Assembly: GCA_963573315.1 (NCBI GenBank) | Contig: OY752144.1 | Location: forward strand, 1,048,501-1,112,500 | Source: Entomortierella parvispora | Lineage: Eukaryota; Mortierellomycota; Mortierellomycetes; Mortierellales; Mortierellaceae | Length of the DNA: 64,000 bases | Reading direction: 5' to 3' | Part shown: positions 21,365 through 32,400 of the stretch, one piece after another | Numbering within the stretch: position 1 is the stretch's first letter | How the letters are laid out: the number at the start of each line of letters is the position of its first letter | Notes under the pieces: generated by a model | What the model saw: the letters and a program-made list of their open reading frames with translations, nothing else | What the model was told of the DNA's origin: nothing | Database searches by the model: none | Position numbers and translations under genes: made by a program

Positions 21365-21517
21365 GGTGGTGTGATGGTCCTTCCCGGAGCTGAGCACTTT
21401 GCTAATGACCGACGAAATGCAATGAGCAAAAAAGCGATGAGGATGAACAAAAAACTGAAAGTAACAGTGACTGCTAATTCAATTATTTGCGGAACTGGGA
21501 AAGAAAGAGTTGCTCTG

Positions 21518-21541
21518 CTCTACCGATTGAGCTAGCCGGGC
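21518..21541 (-). repeat. tRNA-Lys nt 1-24 fragment between copies A and B (target-site duplication)
   Basis: Identical to nt 1-24 of the intact tRNA at 14218-14290, i.e. through the third base of the 3' D-stem strand. It contains the Pol III A box but no B box. It lies between the 3' end of copy B (21542) and the 5' end of copy A (21517), as expected of a target-site duplication. Confidence 0.93.
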
Positions 21542-22165
21542 GAAGAGAGAGATACTCTTCGGTTTATTCCATGCGGGGGGGTGCCGAAGCTTTCCCAAAG
21601 TGTTCCCCCTCGCTGGTAATGATAAAGGTTACTACTGCCGAACTATCTGTTTTTTCTAAAAAAAGTGGCTCGCCCTGCGCTAAGCGGGAACAAGGGCTTC
21701 ACGATCCATACAGATCGGGCCCAGGGAGGTAGGGGTGGAAGACTATTTAGGAAAAAGGCGACGGAAACGGCGGCCCTTGGTCATGACAAGTGAGGAAGTG
21801 ACACCCGAGAGGAGCGTCAGAGCCCTTGGCATGGATCTTCTGGATCTTGCAAGGATCCAGGGGTGCTCTTTGAGTAGGGCAGGGAGCCACCTACTCGCGA
21901 GCACTGCTTCTCAGAGGCGGGGAGAAGCAGCGACCGCTGATTTTATTTTTTTGGTCGGTTCCTGCTCATCTCTTGTTGGTAAAGAGATGAACCGATGCCT
22001 GTTGGAGGTCTTGACGGAGAAGGAGACCCGCTCGCGTTCTCGACCTTGTGTTTTCTGTTTTTTTGGTTTTCGTGTTTCGGGTCTGTTTTTCTGGCGGGGC
22101 GGTCAATTGCAGGAGTCGATCGTCCCTGATTTTGTTTTTTATCGTTCGGGACCGTGCGTGCAAAC

Positions 22166-25100
22166 TTAATTGCTCCACATCTCTCCCCATTCCAGCCGAT
22201 CTCGAAAGACCGTGATGTGAGGAGGATGGTGCCACACAGACACAAACTGGTCGTAGTTCTTTGTCGACGGCTCTTGCCCTAATTGGCCTCGAGCTCGTTG
22301 GTGGTGTTCCACTTGATCACGGTAGATGGCTCGCGCCTGTTCTACCTTGGCTCGTGTCTTGAACGCTGATACAACTGCTCCTCTCAGGTATATATCCGCC
22401 TGTCGTTCTCCATCTCCAAGGGCACAATAGCTTTGCCATATGGTTTGAGTGACGGTAGAATGCAGGTGGATGGCCAGAGGTGGCAGGTCCACTACTCGGG
22501 GCCAACAGAGTATATCGTGATACACTATTGTGGATAGCGGTCCTGTCTGGCAGAGGGTTTCGATCCTCTCGCGGACTCGATCCCATTCTGCCAACACTTG
22601 TGGGCAGTCGTGAAAAGCATGGACTGTGTTCTCATGGACTTGTATCGGTGGGTCATGGGCGATGCACCTCCTGCACCACTTGTTCTCCACCGGTTGATTG
22701 AGTATTATGGTCGACTTGAATCCCTTGGTCCATACCGCTCTGTGATGGAGCTGGTACAGAAAGTGGCGCTCGTTGGGGCGTCGCTCGGTCGCCCAGAAGC
22801 GCTCCCAACACACCTTCCACTCTTCGTCCGGGATCGGAGGCATAGAGTTCCTTTCGGGATGAGGCCCAGGTCCCGTCCGGTCCACCTCGATGGATCTAAA
22901 GTTCATCAGGCTTGGGATGGCAGGCCAGTCCCTCTTGGCTTTAGGAAGAGGTCGTCCTACTTGGGCCTCTCGTGCTACTTTGCCCAGGTACAGACGAGCC
23001 CTCTTGACCTCAAAGGCGTTGGTCGCACACTCGCCATCAAAGAGTTGGAAGCGATATCCAATTCTTCGCTCTGGGCGCGGGGCCTCTTTGATGTCCAGCT
23101 CCTGGAACGCATGGACACTGGCGAGGATGCTGGCTGGGAGAGGGGGGTCTGACAGGCCCAATAGCCTTGTCCCTCTCTGTGTTGGGTTTTCTAGAGCAAA
23201 AATGGCTTGACCTCCGCCGTTGGCTGTCCCCTCTCTGACAATCGTCTCCAACAGAGGAACCCATCTCTGGGCCGGGGTCTCCAGTCGGCGTGCCATCCAT
23301 TTTGCTTTCAGGGCTTTGATCTGGTGTTCGGGGTGCAAGAGTCCGTATCCACCCCATTTCTTGGGCTGGCGGTACCAATTCAGACTCACACGAGCGTTTG
23401 TTGTTGGCCACAAAATGTGACGGGTCAGCTTGTCCAACTCCTGGTAGAACGACGCCGTAAAGGTGTAGAATGGTGCGACATACCACAGCTTTGACAAAAA
23501 GTACGTGTTCAGTACCGTCACACGACCTTCAAACGTCAGCTTTCTCAATCGCCATCCAGCAATTGCGTTCTCCAGTTTTCCGAGAATTCCCTTCTCAATC
23601 CCCTTCATGTCGCGTTCACCTGACTGCAACACGATTCCCAAGTGCTCAAATGCGGTCCCGAAGGGCACCGCATTGACATTTGGGACAGCGATGACCGTGT
23701 GAGCGGTCTCGGTCAGAGGGATCAGAGTGGATTTGTCGTGGTTGATGCGAGCCCCAGACGCCGCTTCGTGGAGCCGGATTGCATTCTGAGCGTGGATATC
23801 ATCTCCTGGTCCCATCAGCAGATTGGTGTCATCTGCAAAGGCGGCAACCTTGGGACGGATGCCAGGGACCATGGGCCCCCTGGCGGTTCGTGTGTAATGT
23901 AAAAGGAACGGCTCCAGTACAAAATTGAACAAGATCGGCGCGAGGGGATCACCTTGGCGAAGTCCTCTCTTGATCTGGTACGGATCCGATTTGCGCGACC
24001 CCAAGTGGATGGTTGCCTCTAGCTCTGTGTAACAAAGCTTGATCCAGTGCCTGAGCCTCGGGCCAAATCCAAAGCGCTCCAAGCACAGATGCAGGTATCC
24101 CCATTCCACCCTATCATACGCCTTTTGCTGATCCAGACTCAAGATCGAAGCGTCTCCCTTGCTCCCGTCTTGAAAGTAATGAACCAGCAACTCCAGCAAC
24201 ATGACGTTGTCGTGTCCTTGTCGTTCTGGGATAAATCCCGTTTGATGAACATTCAAGATCTTGTCGGCAACAGGGTTCATCCGGTTGGTCAAGACCTTTG
24301 TAAAAATCTTGTAATCACACTGCGTGAGGGAAATAGGGCGGTAATTCCCTATTTGCTCCGCATCCCCCTTTTTGAACAGCAAGATAGTCAGAGACTGACC
24401 ATGCGATTCGGGCATAGACGCGACTGATCCTGGCTTGATATCGTTAAATATCTCCATGAGGACCGGTGTGATCTTGGATTTGAAAGCTTTGTAGAATGCG
24501 TAGGTGAGCCCGTCAGTTCCTGGAGAGGATCGAGCCGCCATGGCTTGAATCGCAGACGTAATCTCTCCCTCCGTGAGATCCGCATCCAGATCGATCTTAT
24601 CTCTGGCGTTCACCGACGTGTGGACTGCACTCAGGAGCGTCTCCTGTGCGGTCCGGTCAGTCGGCTCTGACGTGTATAGCTCAGAATAAAACTCGCGGGC
24701 GATCGATTCAATCGAGTCCATGTCCTCTTTTGATTCTCCCTCCCTGTTTTTAAGAGCTGCGATAGTTGCTTTCCTGCGGCGTGCGTGAAGAAGCATGGTA
24801 AAAAACGGCGTGGCCTTCTCTCCTTCCTCCACCCATTTCACCTTGGCCATCAGCGCCACCTTTTGAAGTTCGTACTTGGACAGCTCACCCAGGTCATCAA
24901 GACATTGCAACCTCCTTGCAATTGCCTTCTTGTTCCTGGGGTGCTGGTCGAGAGTAGCGTCCGCTTGCGCGAGATCCCTGGTCAACTTTCGACGCTTGTC
25001 CATGTTATCTCTTCGTTTTTTCTTTGCATATTTCAGACCTTCCTCCAAGATCCTGGTCTTGCACTCGTCCCAACAGGTGGACATGGGTGGCGAGTCGGGC

Positions 25101-26197
25101 TGACTCCTCTTCTCTGCCAGATCCGCAAAGAGAGAGTTCACCTTTTCCACAAAGGTCGGGTCGTGCAACAGACGCTCATCCAGTACCTCGGAAGCACAGT
25201 ATGGAGGTTTGTCCGTAGTAAAAAGTGTGGCAGAGACTAGTCGATGGTCGAGCTTGGATTTTTTGTCGGGCCAGTAAATGTCGCAAGAGCGAACCTCCTG
25301 GGCCGAGACTGATCCAAGCATTGTAGCCGACACCATCAGATAGTCAATCCTTGAGTTTGTGTTCAAGATAATTCCGGGCTGTCCCGGAGTTGCTGGGTTC
25401 TCCACCAGGTCATCGTCTCTGTCTAGCATGGCTAGCAGCTCCGCTCCATCCCCTATCGCTGGCCTCTCCCTCTCCAGCTCTAGCGGATCCGCGGCCTCCA
25501 AAAAGGCGCGACGGATTGCCATGTTCTGGGGGGTGACGGCGACAGTCCTGACGTGGTAGTGAGTATAGTATGGTTTGTTCTTTGTCCGAGGGAGGGCAGT
25601 GTCCACCAGGTTCAGCGGCGTCATCAAGGCGTCCACTACATTCTGCCAGGGTGCAGTGTAGCGGTATTCTTGTTGAAGTTCTACTGTTCGTGGAGGGTTT
25701 CTGTCTAACATCGGGTGCATTGTGTTGTTGAAGTCTCCCAGGACGACTGTGAGAGGGTGTGCAATTCTGCCCACGTCCAATCTGGCAAGAAAAATTGGCT
25801 GCTCTCTGTCGTTGGCTGGAAGATATAAGTTTGTGATCCTAAGAGTATCCTCGTCCTGTCCTGCCGCTTTGAGGATGGCCGATAGGATACGGCCTTCTCC
25901 AAGCTCCACAGTGTCGGTGAGGAAGAATCTTTCATGACAAACCAGCAGGCCGCAATATCGGGTAAAGAGGGACTTGCCCCTCTCCCCCCAATCTCTTGTC
26001 CATTTGGCTTTGACGGTGTCATTAAAGATCCCAAAGTTTGCGGTCTCCTGGATCGCAATGATGTCAATTGGTTGATTTTTTAACCATGCAAAGAATGCAC
26101 GGCGATTCTCATCGCTGAGAATAGATCTTACGTTCAACGTCGCTACCCGAAGGTTGGCATACGTGGACGCGTTCGGTGGTATAGGTTGTACAGGCAT
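22166..26197 (-). CDS. Copy B ORF2: APE endonuclease and reverse transcriptase
   Basis: Intact 1343-aa frame, matching copy A except for Val in place of Ala in WPRVVDLPPLA near the C terminus. APE and FADD residues are all kept, so the protein should be active. The single-base loss near 22157 lies beyond the stop codon and does not affect it. Confidence 0.95.
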   Translation of the reverse strand: MPVQPIPPNASTYANLRVATLNVRSILSDENRRAFFAWLKNQPIDIIAIQETANFGIFNDTVKAKWTRDWGERGKSLFTRYCGLLVCHERFFLTDTVELGEGRILSAILKAAGQDEDTLRITNLYLPANDREQPIFLARLDVGRIAHPLTVVLGDFNNTMHPMLDRNPPRTVELQQEYRYTAPWQNVVDALMTPLNLVDTALPRTKNKPYYTHYHVRTVAVTPQNMAIRRAFLEAADPLELERERPAIGDGAELLAMLDRDDDLVENPATPGQPGIILNTNSRIDYLMVSATMLGSVSAQEVRSCDIYWPDKKSKLDHRLVSATLFTTDKPPYCASEVLDERLLHDPTFVEKVNSLFADLAEKRSQPDSPPMSTCWDECKTRILEEGLKYAKKKRRDNMDKRRKLTRDLAQADATLDQHPRNKKAIARRLQCLDDLGELSKYELQKVALMAKVKWVEEGEKATPFFTMLLHARRRKATIAALKNREGESKEDMDSIESIAREFYSELYTSEPTDRTAQETLLSAVHTSVNARDKIDLDADLTEGEITSAIQAMAARSSPGTDGLTYAFYKAFKSKITPVLMEIFNDIKPGSVASMPESHGQSLTILLFKKGDAEQIGNYRPISLTQCDYKIFTKVLTNRMNPVADKILNVHQTGFIPERQGHDNVMLLELLVHYFQDGSKGDASILSLDQQKAYDRVEWGYLHLCLERFGFGPRLRHWIKLCYTELEATIHLGSRKSDPYQIKRGLRQGDPLAPILFNFVLEPFLLHYTRTARGPMVPGIRPKVAAFADDTNLLMGPGDDIHAQNAIRLHEAASGARINHDKSTLIPLTETAHTVIAVPNVNAVPFGTAFEHLGIVLQSGERDMKGIEKGILGKLENAIAGWRLRKLTFEGRVTVLNTYFLSKLWYVAPFYTFTASFYQELDKLTRHILWPTTNARVSLNWYRQPKKWGGYGLLHPEHQIKALKAKWMARRLETPAQRWVPLLETIVREGTANGGGQAIFALENPTQRGTRLLGLSDPPLPASILASVHAFQELDIKEAPRPERRIGYRFQLFDGECATNAFEVKRARLYLGKVAREAQVGRPLPKAKRDWPAIPSLMNFRSIEVDRTGPGPHPERNSMPPIPDEEWKVCWERFWATERRPNERHFLYQLHHRAVWTKGFKSTIILNQPVENKWCRRCIAHDPPIQVHENTVHAFHDCPQVLAEWDRVRERIETLCQTGPLSTIVYHDILCWPRVVDLPPLAIHLHSTVTQTIWQSYCALGDGERQADIYLRGAVVSAFKTRAKVEQARAIYRDQVEHHQRARGQLGQEPSTKNYDQFVSVWHHPPHITVFRDRLEWGEMWSN

Positions 26198-26241
26198 TGG
26201 GAAAAAACAGTTGGAAGAAGGCGACGGGCAGAGACAAGTCT

Positions 26242-28593
26242 CTACTTAGTCGACTTGCTGGCTCTCGTCGTCGGTTTTCCAATGGGCTTTCCAATTGGTT
26301 TCCCGACTGCCTTCACAATTGATTTCCCAGTCGACTTTTTTCTGATTCGGGCGGCCATCTTGAGCGTTATCATCGCCTCCACCTCGGCTCTAGACCGTCC
26401 TGATGTTTTCATATACATCTCGATGTCTACCTCTTCCGGGTCCATATCATCCATAAAGTCATCCTCGTCGAAGATGTCATGGGTATTGTCTGCTGCCCTG
26501 AAAGCTTCCGCCGCTGCCGAGGCCTCATCTGCAGCTTCCCCTGCAGCTGCTGCCGCAGCTGCTTGCCAGGCTTCCTGCTGGGCATGTTCCCATTGCTGGC
26601 GGGCCTGTTCCTGTGCTAACCAGGCTTCCTGCTGGCGGGCGTATTCCTGTGCTAACCGGGCCTGTTCTTCTTCTGCCCTGATCATAGCTTGTTGGGCAGC
26701 TGCTACCTTCGCCGCCTCTTGCTCCTGTGCGATCTTGGATGATGTTGCTGTTTGAATATCGGCAGAGGTGGACTCTGCAGTCTGGTTACCGTTGCTGACT
26801 GCATTAGTACCCTTGACGGTCTCAGTGGGACCGCTCGTTCCTGACCCTGCTGCTCCAGAGCTGTTTCCAGATGGTGCAAAGGTCACACTAGCTTTGGTAG
26901 CAGTAGGAGTGCTCTTGCTGTTGGATACAGCAGAGCCCTCCTCTGTCCCCCTGTTCACGTCCACCCGAGCTTCGGACTCCTTCCTCTGCTCCTGGTGGTC
27001 GTCGGTGTTGGCTTTGGCCTTCCCCTTGCCTTTGCTTCCACCGCCGTCTTCGGGTTTTTTCCCTCCTCCATTGCCTGCTCCACTGGCACTTCCCTGTTGA
27101 GTCTTCTTCCTCTCCACAGGGTTGTCCGAGTCGGATTGCGGGCCAGGACGGGATCTTGTACTGTAAGGACGTTTCTTCTGTCCTACCGTAGTCCATTCCT
27201 CCTCATTGTCTCGCTGCGTATTGAGTTTGTTTGAACCAGCTTTATTGGCTGTGGATTTGTTGCCTGACTGACTATGGGTGTTGACTGTTGGCTGGGTGAT
27301 TTCAGTGTCCGGAAATGCCTTTACCATCATCGCTGTCTCCAACGGCTCTCCTTGATCGACCGACCAAGTGATTGGATGAGGACACTCCCTCCTGATGTGC
27401 TCGTCCGTCCCACATCTGTAACAGACCTTGCCTCCCTTGGGCCAGGTAAACAGAGTGTTTACTCCTGACAGCGCCGCCATCCGGGGCAGCTGCAGGTCCT
27501 TGAGCTTTCCAGAGGGGATCTCCAGGATGAAATCCACCACTCCTGTCAACGTCTCCTTTGATCCCGTCACATAGTGCGGGTTGATGTATTTGATCTCCCC
27601 TGCTTCCTGGAAGATCCGCTTCAATTCTTTCTCAAGGTCGTCAGGGTCCAACTCAAAGACCGATTCCGCTCGGATTTGAAGTCGAGACCCCGTCGAGTGC
27701 ACCGCTCTTTCCACTCGGAGACGGACGCCCTTGACCACCACAGGGGTGACGAGAAATTCCTCCAGGTCCTTTGCATGGAGGAATCCGACAACTGAGATCC
27801 CGTATGTATCGTTCTTCAGGACACAGCGTGCATCTAGGAGTTTGTTCAACTCCAGTTGCAGGTCCTCTGCCCTGACCTTCGTGTTCTCATAAATAATAAC
27901 CGCCGCTCCCCTTCTAAGCCGTGTAAAGTGCTGGGGGAGTTGGGCCTGTACCCTGGCCTCGACTCGGCGACGAAGAACCTCCTGACTGCGTTTGGACTCT
28001 GCACGGGCACCCGCAGCAAAGGCGTATGTCCGAATCGGCATCGGACCCGCCGCGGGCATGGGAGGAATGGGAGCCTGCTCCTCCATCTCCTCATCCCTCA
28101 GACCCGAGGGAGATGAAGCGGCAGACTTCGACGATGATGATGACACAGGACCAGTCCCTCCTGACTGTCCTGCAGGCTTCTCCAAGACTAAAGCCGATTT
28201 CAATGGCACCCTACCAGAGGTGGGGCGTGCGGATGGCTGCCCAGGCTCATCGGCACGACCAGACATGGTAGTGGTGGACAAAGAAGACGGCTCACCCCCA
28301 GGGGTGGTCTTGGCCGTTGTGTTGTGGACTACGGCGGTCCCTCCTGAACCCCTGCCAGAGGTGGATGATGCGGATGGTCTCCCAAGCCTATCGGCATCAT
28401 GCGACGTGGCAGGTTGGTTCAGGGGTGATCGCTCACCCGCGAGGGTGGTCCTAACGGACGAAATGGGCTGACCCGATGCGGCCGCCTCGGCACTGACACT
28501 AGCGTTGGTGGAGATAGATCCCACCCCCAAAGGGTCTATCCCGGCAACTGTAGTGACCAGATGCGGAGACGCAGGCATGTTGGGGTCGTCCAT
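26242..28593 (-). CDS. Copy B ORF1: CCHC zinc-knuckle protein
   Basis: Same protein as copy A ORF1, but the first ATG of copies A and C is GTG here, so the first usable ATG is 28591-28593 (MDDPNMPASP). The product is therefore 783 aa, 7 residues shorter. The zinc knuckle and coiled-coil segments are unchanged. Two silent-looking differences from copy A lie in the region encoding the C-terminal quarter. Confidence 0.88.
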   Translation of the reverse strand: MDDPNMPASPHLVTTVAGIDPLGVGSISTNASVSAEAAASGQPISSVRTTLAGERSPLNQPATSHDADRLGRPSASSTSGRGSGGTAVVHNTTAKTTPGGEPSSLSTTTMSGRADEPGQPSARPTSGRVPLKSALVLEKPAGQSGGTGPVSSSSSKSAASSPSGLRDEEMEEQAPIPPMPAAGPMPIRTYAFAAGARAESKRSQEVLRRRVEARVQAQLPQHFTRLRRGAAVIIYENTKVRAEDLQLELNKLLDARCVLKNDTYGISVVGFLHAKDLEEFLVTPVVVKGVRLRVERAVHSTGSRLQIRAESVFELDPDDLEKELKRIFQEAGEIKYINPHYVTGSKETLTGVVDFILEIPSGKLKDLQLPRMAALSGVNTLFTWPKGGKVCYRCGTDEHIRRECPHPITWSVDQGEPLETAMMVKAFPDTEITQPTVNTHSQSGNKSTANKAGSNKLNTQRDNEEEWTTVGQKKRPYSTRSRPGPQSDSDNPVERKKTQQGSASGAGNGGGKKPEDGGGSKGKGKAKANTDDHQEQRKESEARVDVNRGTEEGSAVSNSKSTPTATKASVTFAPSGNSSGAAGSGTSGPTETVKGTNAVSNGNQTAESTSADIQTATSSKIAQEQEAAKVAAAQQAMIRAEEEQARLAQEYARQQEAWLAQEQARQQWEHAQQEAWQAAAAAAAGEAADEASAAAEAFRAADNTHDIFDEDDFMDDMDPEEVDIEMYMKTSGRSRAEVEAMITLKMAARIRKKSTGKSIVKAVGKPIGKPIGKPTTRASKSTK

Positions 28594-28767
28594 GGTGACG
28601 AGTTGTTGATTCACGGTGGTGTGATGGTCCTTCCCGGAGCTGAGCACTTTGCTAATGACCGACGAAATGCAATGAGCAAAAAAGCGATGAGGATGAACAA
28701 AAAACTGAAAGTAACAGTGACTGCTAATTCAATTATTTGCGGAACTGGGAAAGAAAGAGTTGCTCTG

Positions 28768-28791
28768 CTCTACCGATTGAGCTAGCCGGGC
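28768..28791 (-). repeat. tRNA-Lys nt 1-24 fragment between copies B and C
   Basis: Exact match to tRNA-Lys nt 1-24. Its flanks repeat the pattern of the A/B junction, including the extra CAGAG before the copy B 5' end. Confidence 0.93.
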
Positions 28792-29416
28792 GAAGAGAGA
28801 GATACTCTTCGGTTTATTCCATGCGGGGGGGTGCCGAAGCTTTCCCAAAGTGTTCCCCCTCGCTGGTAATGATAAAGGTTACTACTGCCGAACTATCTGT
28901 TTTTTCTAAAAAAAGTGGCTCGCCCTGCGCTAAGCGGGAACAAGGGCTTCACGATCCATACAGATCGGGCCCAGGGAGGTAGGGGTGGAAGACTATTTAG
29001 GAAAAAGGCGACGGAAACGGCGGCCCTTGGTCATGACAAGTGAGGAAGTGACACCCGAGAGGAGCGTCAGAGCCCTTGGCATGGATCTTCTGGATCTTGC
29101 AAGGATCCAGGGGTGCTCTTTGAGTAGGGCAGGGAGCCACCTACTCGCGAGCACTGCTTCTCAGAGGCGGGGAGAAGCAGCGACCGCTGATTTTATTTTT
29201 TTGGTCGGTTCCTGCTCATCTCTTGTTGGTAAAGAGATGAACCGATGCCTGTTGGAGGTCTTGACGGAGAAGGAGACCCGCTCGCGTTCTCGACCTTGTG
29301 TTTTCTGTTTTTTTGGTTTTCGTGTTTCGGGTCTGTTTTTCTGGCGGGGCGGTCAATTGCAGGAGTCGATCGTCCCTGATTTTGTTTTTTATCGTTCGGG
29401 ACCGTGCGGTGCAAAC

Positions 29417-32400
29417 TTAATTGCTCCACATCTCTCCCCATTCCAGCCGATCTCGAAAGACCGTGATGTGAGGAGGATGGTGCCACACAGACACAAACTG
29501 GTCGTAGTTCTTTGTCGACGGCTCTTGCCCTAATTGGCCTCGAGCTCGTTGGTGGTGTTCCACTTGATCACGGTAGATGGCTCGCGCCTGTTCTACCTTG
29601 GCTCGTGTCTTGAACGCTGATACAACTGCTCCTCTCAGGTATATATCCGCCTGTCGTTCTCCATCTCCAAGGGCACAATAGCTTTGCCATATGGTTTGAG
29701 TGACGGTAGAATGCAGGTGGATGGCCAGAGGTGGCAGGTCCGCTACTCGGGGCCAACAGAGTATATCGTGATACACTATTGTGGATAGCGGTCCTGTCTG
29801 GCAGAGGGTTTCGATCCTCTCGCGGACTCGATCCCATTCTGCCAACACTTGTGGGCAGTCGTGAAAAGCATGGACTGTGTTCTCATGGACTTGTATCGGT
29901 GGGTCATGGGCGATGCACCTCCTGCACCACTTGTTCTCCACCGGTTGATTGAGTATTATGGTCGACTTGAATCCCTTGGTCCATACCGCTCTGTGATGGA
30001 GCTGGTACAGAAAGTGGCGCTCGTTGGGGCGTCGCTCGGTCGCCCAGAAGCGCTCCCAACACACCTTCCACTCTTCGTCCGGGATCGGAGGCATAGAGTT
30101 CCTTTCGGGATGAGGCCCAGGTCCCGTCCGGTCCACCTCGATGGATCTAAAGTTCATCAGGCTTGGGATGGCAGGCCAGTCCCTCTTGGCTTTAGGAAGA
30201 GGTCGTCCTACTTGGGCCTCTCGTGCTACTTTGCCCAGGTACAGACGAGCCCTCTTGACCTCAAAGGCGTTGGTCGCACACTCGCCATCAAAGAGTTGGA
30301 AGCGATATCCAATTCTTCGCTCTGGGCGCGGGGCCTCTTTGATGTCCAGCTCCTGGAACGCATGGACACTGGCGAGGATGCTGGCTGGGAGAGGGGGGTC
30401 TGACAGGCCCAATAGCCTTGTCCCTCTCTGTGTTGGGTTTTCTAGAGCAAAAATGGCTTGACCTCCGCCGTTGGCTGTCCCCTCTCTGACAATCGTCTCC
30501 AACAGAGGAACCCATCTCTGGGCCGGGGTCTCCAGTCGGCGTGCCATCCATTTTGCTTTCAGGGCTTTGATCTGGTGTTCGGGGTGCAAGAGTCCGTATC
30601 CACCCCATTTCTTGGGCTGGCGGTACCAATTCAGACTCACACGAGCGTTTGTTGTTGGCCACAAAATGTGACGGGTCAGCTTGTCCAACTCCTGGTAGAA
30701 CGACGCCGTAAAGGTGTAGAATGGTGCGACATACCACAGCTTTGACAAAAAGTACGTGTTCAGTACCGTCACACGACCTTCAAACGTCAGCTTTCTCAAT
30801 CGCCATCCAGCAATTGCGTTCTCCAGTTTTCCGAGAATTCCCTTCTCAATCCCCTTCATGTCGCGTTCACCTGACTGCAACACGATTCCCAAGTGCTCAA
30901 ATGCGGTCCCGAAGGGCACCGCATTGACATTTGGGACAGCGATGACCGTGTGAGCGGTCTCGGTCAGAGGGATCAGAGTGGATTTGTCGTGGTTGATGCG
31001 AGCCCCAGACGCCGCTTCGTGGAGCCGGATTGCATTCTGAGCGTGGATATCATCTCCTGGTCCCATCAGCAGATTGGTGTCATCTGCAAAGGCGGCAACC
31101 TTGGGACGGATGCCAGGGACCATGGGCCCCCTGGCGGTTCGTGTGTAATGTAAAAGGAACGGCTCCAGTACAAAATTGAACAAGATCGGCGCGAGGGGAT
31201 CACCTTGGCGAAGTCCTCTCTTGATCTGGTACGGATCCGATTTGCGCGACCCCAAGTGGATGGTTGCCTCTAGCTCTGTGTAACAAAGCTTGATCCAGTG
31301 CCTGAGCCTCGGGCCAAATCCAAAGCGCTCCAAGCACAGATGCAGGTATCCCCATTCCACCCTATCATACGCCTTTTGCTGATCCAGACTCAAGATCGAA
31401 GCGTCTCCCTTGCTCCCGTCTTGAAAGTAATGAACCAGCAACTCCAGCAACATGACGTTGTCGTGTCCTTGTCGTTCTGGGATAAATCCCGTTTGATGAA
31501 CATTCAAGATCTTGTCGGCAACAGGGTTCATCCGGTTGGTCAAGACCTTTGTAAAAATCTTGTAATCACACTGCGTGAGGGAAATAGGGCGGTAATTCCC
31601 TATTTGCTCCGCATCCCCCTTTTTGAACAGCAAGATAGTCAGAGACTGACCATGCGATTCGGGCATAGACGCGACTGATCCTGGCTTGATATCGTTAAAT
31701 ATCTCCATGAGGACCGGTGTGATCTTGGATTTGAAAGCTTTGTAGAATGCGTAGGTGAGCCCGTCAGTTCCTGGAGAGGATCGAGCCGCCATGGCTTGAA
31801 TCGCAGACGTAATCTCTCCCTCCGTGAGATCCGCATCCAGATCGATCTTATCTCTGGCGTTCACCGACGTGTGGACTGCACTCAGGAGCGTCTCCTGTGC
31901 GGTCCGGTCAGTCGGCTCTGACGTGTATAGCTCAGAATAAAACTCGCGGGCGATCGATTCAATCGAGTCCATGTCCTCTTTTGATTCTCCCTCCCTGTTT
32001 TTAAGAGCTGCGATAGTTGCTTTCCTACGGCGTGCGTGAAGAAGCATGGTAAAAAACGGCGTGGCCTTCTCTCCTTCCTCCACCCATTTCACCTTGGCCA
32101 TCAGCGCCACCTTTTGAAGTTCGTACTTGGACAGCTCACCCAGGTCATCAAGACATTGCAACCTCCTTGCAATTGCCTTCTTGTTCCTGGGGTGCTGGTC
32201 GAGAGTAGCGTCCGCTTGCGCGAGATCCCTGGTCAACTTTCGACGCTTGTCCATGTTATCTCTTCGTTTTTTCTTTGCATATTTCAGACCTTCCTCCAAG
32301 ATCCTGGTCTTGCACTCGTCCCAACAGGTGGACATGGGTGGCGAGTCGGGCTGACTCCTCTTCTCTGCCAGATCCGCAAAGAGAGAGTTCACCTTTTCCA

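Larger units (their letters stand above)
14291..21517 (-). mobile_element. tRNA-Lys-targeted L1/Tx1-like non-LTR retrotransposon, copy A
   Basis: Full-length element read right to left: 5' end at 21517, ~150-nt 5' UTR, ORF1, 44-nt spacer, ORF2, 625-nt 3' UTR, 3' end at 14291. There are no terminal repeats and no poly(A) tail. The 3' terminus is a short hairpin, GAAGAG-TATCTCT-CTCTTC, directly against tRNA-Lys nt 1. An AATAAA lies at 14317-14312. The 5' end is preceded by the 24-nt tRNA fragment 21518-21541. The core unit is 7222 bp; this copy has five extra bases (CAGAG) at its 5' junction. Both ORFs are intact. Because every new insertion would enter the tRNA, this copy, next to the intact tRNA, should be the youngest. 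Confidence 0.95.
21542..28767 (-). mobile_element. tRNA-Lys-targeted non-LTR retrotransposon, copy B
   Basis: Same structure as copy A. It lacks one G in the 3' UTR (near 22157) and carries the same five extra bases at its 5' junction. It has private differences, for example at 22491, 26474 and 26597. It shares with copy E, not with A and C, the bases at 24776 and at the ORF1 start-codon site. Its 3' end meets the tRNA fragment 21518-21541, its 5' end the fragment 28768-28791. Confidence 0.95.

Noticed and set aside
21365-21397. Extension of ORF1 to 801 aa (and equivalents in B, C, E)
   Set aside because: The upstream start is GTG in all four copies, not a normal eukaryotic start. The ATG inside is used instead.
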